Positions 57,920 through 64,000 of a stretch of DNA of 64,000 nucleotides are shown here, one piece after another. Below the pieces are notes generated by a model. It had not been told where the DNA came from and did not search any database. It saw only the letters and a program-made list of their open reading frames with translations. How positions within the stretch are numbered: position 1 is the stretch's first letter; each line of letters starts with the position of its first letter. The DNA is from Mangrovibacter plantisponsor (lineage in GTDB: Bacteria > Pseudomonadota > Gammaproteobacteria > Enterobacterales > Enterobacteriaceae). The position numbers and the translations under genes were made by a program. The DNA is taken from NCBI RefSeq assembly GCF_003182475.1, contig NZ_QGTS01000007.1, positions 186,001 through 250,000 on the forward strand. The letters run 5' to 3'.

Positions 57920-60334
57920 TTACCCCTGAACTTGCCGATACAGGGCTTTTCCTTTGACTAAACGCACACCCAACCAGCCACCGAATAGTGCCAAAACCAG
58001 CGCACCACATACTGGCAGAGCGAGCCATAAACGCCAGTCAGGTGACCAGGGGAAATCAAATACCCGGGTTTGTAATAAAGCCAACGCACTTTCGGCCCCC
58101 CCCGCGGCAACAATGCCCGCCACTACGCCAAGGGCAATAAACTCCCACCACAGCGACTGGCGTAACAGTTTTTTTCCCGCCCCCAAAGTACGGTAGACCA
58201 GCAATTCCTGGTGGCGCTGGCGCATGCCAACCTGCACCTGAGCCAGGAGCAGCAATACACTACACAGAGTTACCAGTACCACCATCACTTCCAGTGCCCG
58301 GCTTACCTGCTGCAAAACTGTTCCCACCTGGCTTAAAATGGCGCGGATATCCAGCAGGCTCACAGTCGGGAATTCACGGTTAAGCTGTGTCAGCAGCGCG
58401 TCCCCCCGATCCCAGCGGAAACTGGTAAGCCAGGTTTGTGGCTGGTTATTTAATTCGCCTTGTGGAAAAATGAAGTAAAAGTTAGGCCGCAGGCTTTCCC
58501 AGTCTACTTTACGTAAGCTTGATACCGTTGCCGTGAAAGTGTCTGTATCGCCGGTAAATGTCAGTTTATCTCCCAGCTTCAAATTCAGCCGTTTAGCCAG
58601 CCCTTCATCAACAGACACCTCCCCTGCCGCCGGCGGCCAGTTACCAGCGACAATCGGATTATGCGCCGGTTTTTCACGCTGCCATGTCAGGTTGAGCTCG
58701 CGGTTAAGCGCTTCATCTTTATTGCCATCGGTGGTATTGCCATTAATTCCGGTTAAACGCGCCCGGACAATGGAATAAAACCGGTCAGGGATAACCTGGT
58801 GCTCGGCCAGGAAGCTTTTCATTTCACTTAACTGTTCTGGCGCGATGTTTATCAGGAAATAATTAGGGCTTTCCGGTGGCAATTGTTGCTGCCAGCGATC
58901 CAGTAAGTCACCCCGCAAAACCAATAACAGCGCGAGCAACATAAACGACAGGGAGAAGGCTGCAATCTGGCTCAGTGTTGTCAGTGGCTGGCGCAGCAGG
59001 CGGTTCACCGCCAGGCGCAGCGATAACACCCGGGTAGTGAAACGCTTTAACACCCACAGTGCCAGCCAGCCTGCCAGGCCGCACAGCAATGCCACCACGC
59101 AGCTTCCCGCCAGAACTGACCACAGCAACATATTGTTGCCCACCAGCAATGCCAACAGTGCCACCACCACCAGCACCATAACAGGCAGATAAATAGCAAG
59201 CGGCCAGCGGCGGGCTATGGCATCGCGCCGCAGCACGCGCACGGGCTGGGTCGCCAGCAGGATATGGTACGGACGCGCCCCAACCAAAAAGGCTATCACC
59301 GCCATCCCACCCAGTGCCCAGATTAATGGCATCAACCCCGGTTCAGGCAACGTTGCAGGTAACACCGGGCGCAGTAATGCCAGCAATATGGATTCACACA
59401 ATTTGCCCGCCAGCAGACCCGTACCGGCAGAGACCAGCAATAATAATGACCACTGACCAATAATCAGGCGGCGTAAGGCCTTACGCCCTGCACCAAGGGT
59501 TTTCAATACTGCGACTAAATCGTAACGTGACCGGCAGTAATGATTCATTGCCACGGTAACAGCAGCAATCGCCAGCATTAACGTCAATAATGCGGACAAA
59601 AGCAAAAACTGGCGTGAGCGCTCAAGGGATTTGCCCAGCGCGCTGTCTTCCTGCTCCGGGCTGTACCAACGGTATTCAGCCGTTAACTGTGGTAATAATG
59701 CATTCTCAAAACGGGTAATTTGCCCGGATGTACCGGCAAATTTATACAGCCAGCGCACCCGGCTGCCTGGCTGAACGGCGCCGGTCGCCGGAACATCAGC
59801 AAGGTTCATCATCAGGCGTGGTGCAAGCTGGAAAGGGTTAAATCCGGCATCAGGCTCCTGAATAACCTCGCCAGCCACCCGTAAGGTGGCATCGCCCACA
59901 TCCAGTTCATCGCCCGGTTTCAGGTTGAGCAATGCCATCAGGCGGGGAGCCAGCAAAACAGTGCCAGGCGCTGGTGTAAGGCCTTCGGGGTGAGTGCTAA
60001 GTGAACCATACAGTGGGTAATGCCCGTCAACGGCTTTTACATCAGCCAGTTGTGGCGTATTGCCAGCAAAAGTCATGGTCGAGAACAACAGTTGGGTACT
60101 GACCTTAACGCCTTCTTTCTGTGCCAGCGCCAGCCAGTCATCAGGAATAGGGTGGGAGCTGCGTAATGCCCGGTCGCCTGCCAGGAAATCCCGGCTCTGA
60201 GCGCTCAGGCCCTTTTCCATTCGCTCGCCAATACTGCTCAGTGCAAAAACACAGGCAACGGCAAGGCTCAGGGCCACCCAGACAATCAACAGTGATGGCG
60301 TACGCCATTCACGCCAGAACCAGCGAGCTATCAT
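57920..60334 (-). CDS. ybbP: YbbP, FtsX-type ABC permease
   Basis: The 804-residue protein equals E. coli YbbP in length and has the FtsX/MacB-type permease arrangement. It has an N-terminal helix with a periplasmic domain, paired membrane bundles (RYDLVAVLKTLGAGRKALRRLIIGQWSLLLLVSAGTGLLAGKLC) and a C-terminal bundle (RHQELLVYRTLGAGKKLLRQSLWWEFIALGVVAGIVA). With YbbA it likely forms a membrane-lipid or lipoprotein extrusion complex; the substrate is unproven. It overlaps ybbA by 4 bp. Confidence 0.95.
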   Translation of the reverse strand: MIARWFWREWRTPSLLIVWVALSLAVACVFALSSIGERMEKGLSAQSRDFLAGDRALRSSHPIPDDWLALAQKEGVKVSTQLLFSTMTFAGNTPQLADVKAVDGHYPLYGSLSTHPEGLTPAPGTVLLAPRLMALLNLKPGDELDVGDATLRVAGEVIQEPDAGFNPFQLAPRLMMNLADVPATGAVQPGSRVRWLYKFAGTSGQITRFENALLPQLTAEYRWYSPEQEDSALGKSLERSRQFLLLSALLTLMLAIAAVTVAMNHYCRSRYDLVAVLKTLGAGRKALRRLIIGQWSLLLLVSAGTGLLAGKLCESILLALLRPVLPATLPEPGLMPLIWALGGMAVIAFLVGARPYHILLATQPVRVLRRDAIARRWPLAIYLPVMVLVVVALLALLVGNNMLLWSVLAGSCVVALLCGLAGWLALWVLKRFTTRVLSLRLAVNRLLRQPLTTLSQIAAFSLSFMLLALLLVLRGDLLDRWQQQLPPESPNYFLINIAPEQLSEMKSFLAEHQVIPDRFYSIVRARLTGINGNTTDGNKDEALNRELNLTWQREKPAHNPIVAGNWPPAAGEVSVDEGLAKRLNLKLGDKLTFTGDTDTFTATVSSLRKVDWESLRPNFYFIFPQGELNNQPQTWLTSFRWDRGDALLTQLNREFPTVSLLDIRAILSQVGTVLQQVSRALEVMVVLVTLCSVLLLLAQVQVGMRQRHQELLVYRTLGAGKKLLRQSLWWEFIALGVVAGIVAAGGAESALALLQTRVFDFPWSPDWRLWLALPVCGALVLALFGGWLGVRLVKGKALYRQVQG

Positions 60335-61017
60335 AGCTCCTCCTGCAATTTGCCATCCCGTAGCCGTAACCGCCGGTCACACCGTGCCGCAAGCTGTAAA
60401 TCATGAGTAACCAGCAGGAGTGTTGCACCACTTTCCCGGTTCAGGGTAAACAACTGGTCCGCTATACGGTCCCCGGTTTTGCGATCAAGATTGCCGGTTG
60501 GTTCATCCGCAAATAATACAGCGGGTTTGCCAATAAACGCTCTTGCCAGCGCCACGCGCTGCTGCTCACCACCAGAGAGCTGGGCAGGAAGATGATGAAG
60601 ACGCTTTTCAAGCCCCAGTTCGGTTAACAACTCCCGGGCCTGAGAAAGGCTCTGCGCAGAATTTTCACCACGCAACAAAGCAGGTAACTGCACATTTTCC
60701 AGTGCAGTCAGTGTAGGTACCAACATAAATGACTGGAAGACAAAACCGACACTGGCTGCGCGCAATGCCGCCCGCGCCTCTTCATCCATCTGGTGCAGCG
60801 GTTTACCCAGCAGCCAGACCTCACCTTCAGTGCCATCATCCAGCCCGGCTAAAATTGCCAGCAGAGTTGACTTCCCTGAACCCGACTCGCCAATCAGGGC
60901 GATACTTTCCGCTGGTTTGACAATCAGCTCAACTCCGGTGAGGATGTTGAGCTCATGTTCACCCTGACCGACGGACTTACAAAGACGATGTACTTCAACA
61001 CTATTTTCCGCTGGCAT
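60331..61017 (-). CDS. ybbA: YbbA, ABC transporter ATPase
   Basis: The 228-residue LolD-type ATPase has GESGSGKST, LSGGEQQR, VLFADEPTGNLD and a His switch in LVTHD. It starts MPAENSVEVHRL. It pairs with YbbP. Its 5' end overlaps the divergent tesA start by 30 bp, as in E. coli, so the two promoters lie inside each other's coding sequences. Confidence 0.96.
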   Translation of the reverse strand: MPAENSVEVHRLCKSVGQGEHELNILTGVELIVKPAESIALIGESGSGKSTLLAILAGLDDGTEGEVWLLGKPLHQMDEEARAALRAASVGFVFQSFMLVPTLTALENVQLPALLRGENSAQSLSQARELLTELGLEKRLHHLPAQLSGGEQQRVALARAFIGKPAVLFADEPTGNLDRKTGDRIADQLFTLNRESGATLLLVTHDLQLAARCDRRLRLRDGKLQEEL

Positions 61018-61617
61018 GTGCCCTTCCTGTTGTTGTTCCTGTTAACGTTCCGTGCCGTGGCTGCGGACACGCTATTAATTCTGGGTGACAGTCTGAGTGC
61101 AGGTTACAGAATGTCAGCAAACAGTGCCTGGCCTGCAAAACTTAATGAAAAATGGCAGGCAAAGCAGATAGATGTTGTTAATGCCAGTATCAGTGGCGAC
61201 ACCGCCGCTCAGGGCCTGGCCCGCTTACCTGGTTTACTGGCGCAACACCACCCGCGCTGGGTGCTTATAGAGCTTGGCGGTAATGACGGGTTGCGTGGTT
61301 TTGCTCCACAAACCATTAGTGAAACCCTGGGCAAAATCATTACACAAGTTAACGCCGCAAATGCACAACCTGTGCTAATGCAAATACGTTTGCCACCCAA
61401 TTATGGCCGCCGCTACACCGAAGCGTTTCAGGCCATCTACCCACAACTGGCGGAAAAATATGCCATTCCATTGCTGCCTTTTTTTATGGAAGAGGTCTAC
61501 CTGAAGCCACAGTGGATGCAGGATGATGGTATTCACCCTAACCCGGATGCTCAGCCTTTCATTGCCAACTGGATGGCAGAAAAACTGGCACCTTTGTTAG
61601 TTAAACATGAGTCATAA
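60988..61617 (+). CDS. tesA: TesA, periplasmic thioesterase I/lysophospholipase
   Basis: The 209-residue GDSL hydrolase has a signal peptide (ending AVAA), block I LGDSLSAGY with the nucleophile Ser, GGNDGLRG with the oxyanion Asn, and DGIHPNPDAQ with Asp and His. It cleaves acyl-CoA, lysophospholipids and some esters. The ATG at 60988 is placed by alignment with E. coli. It overlaps ybbO by 11 bp at its end. Confidence 0.96.
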   Translation: MYFNTIFRWHVPFLLLFLLTFRAVAADTLLILGDSLSAGYRMSANSAWPAKLNEKWQAKQIDVVNASISGDTAAQGLARLPGLLAQHHPRWVLIELGGNDGLRGFAPQTISETLGKIITQVNAANAQPVLMQIRLPPNYGRRYTEAFQAIYPQLAEKYAIPLLPFFMEEVYLKPQWMQDDGIHPNPDAQPFIANWMAEKLAPLLVKHES

Positions 61618-62416
61618 ACAATCAGCGCTTTTAACGGGTAAAGTTATGCAAAAATCAGTATTTATCACAGGTAGCTCCAGTGGAATTGGTCTGGCCTGTG
61701 CTCATGCGCTGAAGCAACGCGGTTATCATGTTCTTGCAGGTTGCCGTAAACCTGAAGATGTCGAACGTATGTCATCTCTGGGGTTCACTGGCATTCAACT
61801 TGATGTTGATGATGAAGCCAGCGTCAGGCAGGCTGCACAAGAAGTGATTCGCCTGACAGGTAACAATCTCTATGGGCTATTTAACAATGCCGGGTTCGGG
61901 CTCTACGGGCCGTTAGAAACCATTAGCCGCTCACAACTGGAAAAACAGTTTTCCACTAACTTTTTTGGCGTGCATCAACTCACAATGTTGTTGTTACCCG
62001 CCATGAAAGCGCAGAGTGAAGGGCGAATTGTGATGACCAGTTCGGTAATGGGGTTGATTTCCACACCAGGGCGTGGCGCTTATGCGGCCAGTAAATACGC
62101 TCTGGAAGCCTGGTCTGATGCGCTGCGTATGGAGTTGCGCTACACCGGTATTCAGGTCAGCCTGATAGAACCCGGCCCAATCCATACCCGTTTTACCGAT
62201 AACGTTAACCAAACCCAGGCAGATAAACCTGTCCAAAATCCGGGCATTGCCGCACGCTTTACCCTTGGCCCGGAGGCCGTTGCAGCAAAAGTGTGCCATG
62301 CTTTTGGCAGCACCAGGCCGCGACTACGCTACCCGGTAACTCTGGTCACCTGGGTGGTTGGTTTCCTGAAACGGCTGTTGCCTGGCCGCATTATGGATAA
62401 AATTTTGCGTACCTGA
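61607..62416 (+). CDS. ybbO: YbbO, NADP-dependent SDR aldehyde reductase
   Basis: The 269-residue protein matches E. coli YbbO (TGKVMQKSVFITGSSSGIGLA, NNAGFGLYGPLETISR, SSVMGLISTPGRGAYAASKYALEAW with catalytic Ser, Tyr and Lys). The start overlaps the tesA stop. E. coli YbbO reduces medium- and long-chain aldehydes. Confidence 0.95.
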   Translation: MSHKQSALLTGKVMQKSVFITGSSSGIGLACAHALKQRGYHVLAGCRKPEDVERMSSLGFTGIQLDVDDEASVRQAAQEVIRLTGNNLYGLFNNAGFGLYGPLETISRSQLEKQFSTNFFGVHQLTMLLLPAMKAQSEGRIVMTSSVMGLISTPGRGAYAASKYALEAWSDALRMELRYTGIQVSLIEPGPIHTRFTDNVNQTQADKPVQNPGIAARFTLGPEAVAAKVCHAFGSTRPRLRYPVTLVTWVVGFLKRLLPGRIMDKILRT

Positions 62417-62474
62417 GTTGAAGCCCGGCGTCTCACCCCCATGTACATTAGAAAGTCCTGACTGAGAAAAAAGC

Positions 62475-63329
62475 ATGTCCGTACAGAATATTGTTGAGAT
62501 TACTGAAGCGAATTTACATACCACACTGGAACAATCAGTTACCACGCCAGTATTGTTTTACTTTTGGTCTGACCGTAGCCAACAGTGCCAGGAAATGACA
62601 CCGGTGCTGAAAGGGCTGGCTGCGAAGTATAACGGCCAGTTTATTCTGGCTACTGTGGATTGCGACAACCAGCAGATGGTCGCATCGCAATTTGGGTTGC
62701 GCGCTATCCCGACGGTGTATTTGTTCCAGAACGGCCAGCCTGTGGATGGTTTCCAGGGGCCGCAGCCCGAAGAAGCCGTACGTGCGCTGCTGGATAAAGT
62801 CCTGCCACGCGAAGAAGAGGTGAAAGCGCAGGAGGCCATGGCATTAATGCAGGAAGGCAAACATGCCGAAGCCCTGCCACTGCTGGTTGATGCCTGGAAA
62901 TTGTCTGAACAGAACAGCGAAATCGGCCTGTTACTGGCAGAAAACTATATTGCTCTGAACCGCTCTGATGATGCGCAAACTGTGCTGGCCACTATCCCGC
63001 TGCAGGATCAGGACACCCGCTACCAGGGGTTACAGGCGCAAATCGATCTACTGAAAAAAGCGGCCGACACCCCGGAAATCCAGTTACTGCAACAGCAGGT
63101 TGCAGAGAACCCGCAGGATGCAGAACTCGCTACCCGCCTTTCTTTGCAATTACACCAGGTGGGGCGTAATGAAGAAGCACTGGCGTTGTTGTTTGGCCAC
63201 CTGAAACAGGACTTGAGTGCAGCAAATGGCGAAACCCGTAAAGTGATGCAAGAGATCCTCGCAGCCCTGGGCACCGGGAATCCACTGGCTTCACAATATC
63301 GCCGCCAGCTTTACTCGCTACTCTATTGA
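62475..63329 (+). CDS. cnoX: YbbN/CnoX, thioredoxin-like chaperedoxin
   Basis: The 284-residue protein has an N-terminal thioredoxin fold ([48 protein letters not shown]) and C-terminal tetratricopeptide repeats. The active site reads SQQC, one Cys only, as in E. coli YbbN, so it protects proteins by mixed disulfide rather than reducing them. It hands clients to GroEL and DnaK. Confidence 0.95.
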   Translation: MSVQNIVEITEANLHTTLEQSVTTPVLFYFWSDRSQQCQEMTPVLKGLAAKYNGQFILATVDCDNQQMVASQFGLRAIPTVYLFQNGQPVDGFQGPQPEEAVRALLDKVLPREEEVKAQEAMALMQEGKHAEALPLLVDAWKLSEQNSEIGLLLAENYIALNRSDDAQTVLATIPLQDQDTRYQGLQAQIDLLKKAADTPEIQLLQQQVAENPQDAELATRLSLQLHQVGRNEEALALLFGHLKQDLSAANGETRKVMQEILAALGTGNPLASQYRRQLYSLLY

Positions 63330-63371
63330 TTATTCGGGATTACGCCGTGTAAACCCTCGAATATAGTAGCA

Positions 63372-63421
63372 CCTCCTGTTTATTTTTTAGGGTAGACTTA
63401 CCGCCACAATTAAACAGGAGG
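63372..63421 (+). promoter_or_regulatory. Inverted repeat that includes the qmcA ribosome binding site
   Basis: CCTCCTGTTTA (63372-63382) is a perfect complement of TAAACAGGAGG (63411-63421), with a 28-base loop. The right arm holds the AGGAGG of qmcA, 6 bases before its ATG, and is followed by TTTTTT. In an mRNA that starts upstream it would hide the ribosome site or act as a terminator after cnoX. Confidence 0.65.
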
Positions 63422-63427
63422 TTTTTT

Positions 63428-64000
63428 ATGCTAATAGTGATCCCGGTTCTTATTGTTGTTGCACTGGTGATCGTCTCTGCCGGGGTGAAAATTGTCCCGC
63501 AGGGTTTTCAATGGACAGTTGAACGTTTTGGTCGTTATACCAAAACACTGATGCCTGGCCTGAACCTGGTTGTGCCGTTTATGGATCGTATTGGCCGTAA
63601 GATCAATATGATGGAGCAGGTTCTGGATATCCCTTCCCAGGAAGTTATCTCTAAAGATAACGCCAACGTCACGATAGACGCCGTTTGCTTTATTCAGGTG
63701 ATTGATCCGGCGCGTGCTGCCTATGAGGTCAGCAACCTTGATCTGTCTATCATGAATCTCACCATGACAAATATTCGTACTGTGCTGGGCTCAATGGAGC
63801 TCGATGAAATGCTCTCGCAGCGTGACAGTATCAATACCCGTCTGTTACACATTGTTGATGAAGCAACCAACCCCTGGGGCGTGAAAGTAACGCGTATTGA
63901 AATTCGCGATGTTCGCCCACCAGCTGAACTGATTGCCTCCATGAACGCGCAAATGAAAGCTGAACGTACCAAGCGTGCTTACATTCTGGAAGCTGAAGGG
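63428..64000 (+). CDS. qmcA: QmcA (YbbK), SPFH/stomatin-like membrane protein (partial)
   Basis: The first 191 codons are present; the gene continues past the window. One N-terminal membrane helix (about 2-20) is followed by an SPFH/band 7 domain ([57 protein letters not shown], then [27 protein letters not shown]). The protein oligomerises at the inner membrane and, in E. coli, is a multicopy suppressor of ftsH htpX. A perfect AGGAGG precedes the ATG. Confidence 0.96.
   Translation, partial: MLIVIPVLIVVALVIVSAGVKIVPQGFQWTVERFGRYTKTLMPGLNLVVPFMDRIGRKINMMEQVLDIPSQEVISKDNANVTIDAVCFIQVIDPARAAYEVSNLDLSIMNLTMTNIRTVLGSMELDEMLSQRDSINTRLLHIVDEATNPWGVKVTRIEIRDVRPPAELIASMNAQMKAERTKRAYILEAEG

Overview
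The window reads as chromosome of an Enterobacterales bacterium close to Kosakonia, Enterobacter or Phytobacter. The right third is core E. coli-type gene order: folD-ybcJ | cysS | ppiB-lpxH | purE-purK and ybbP-ybbA | tesA-ybbO-ybbN-qmcA. fiu-ybiX, nudI and a tRNA-Arg(UCU) of the argU type support this. No transposase, rRNA or CRISPR array was seen. Species assignment would need marker-gene comparison.

Layout. 1-5 kb is a patchwork: the end of an AaeXA-like efflux operon, a MarA/SoxS-type regulator, a plasmid R1-type hok/mok/sok toxin-antitoxin locus, a secreted lactonase lying between two imperfect repeats, a nitronate monooxygenase pseudogene and small genes. 5.6-13.3 kb holds an MscS channel, an orphan Hcp gene followed by a possible type VI secretion cargo protein, a FliB-like lysine methylase, a chemoreceptor and a DUF3828 protein. 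13.5-21.4 kb is a complete iron-only nitrogenase operon on the minus strand: anfH-anfD-anfG-anfK, then a HEPN-like gene, a split-barrel flavin/heme-type gene and anfO, followed by the activator gene anfA. 21.5-26.4 kb carries a His-rich NifX-like protein, a DUF134 regulator and a ZraSR/ZraP-like metal or envelope stress system. Sigma-54 promoter matches lie before anfH, anfA and zraP.

26.4-37.8 kb is accessory metabolism: a triple rhodanese, LysR with a PRISE-type reductase, a PAS-GGDEF protein, the Fur-boxed fiu-ybiX operon, an SDR remnant, an acetyltransferase and a YcaD-like permease with a long acidic tail. 38-43.5 kb is a sugar regulon: a YegT/NupG-like permease, a cytoplasmic TIM-barrel enzyme, a Gfo/Idh/MocA dehydrogenase and a LacI repressor, with a secreted TIM-barrel enzyme on the opposite strand. 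Both outer promoters carry two copies of the same 12-bp palindrome, so one repressor probably controls both units. 43.8-50.4 kb has a DUF2254 protein, nudI, an MFS permease, tRNA-Arg and a MetQNI-like ABC transporter. 50.7-64 kb is the conserved core block.

The regions most worth a second look are the anf operon with its two under-described accessory genes, its overlapping sigma-54/terminator signals and the adjacent NifX-like/DUF134/Zra block; the four-operator sugar regulon; the Hcp-linked protein without a visible immunity gene; and the hok locus with an extended toxin reading frame.
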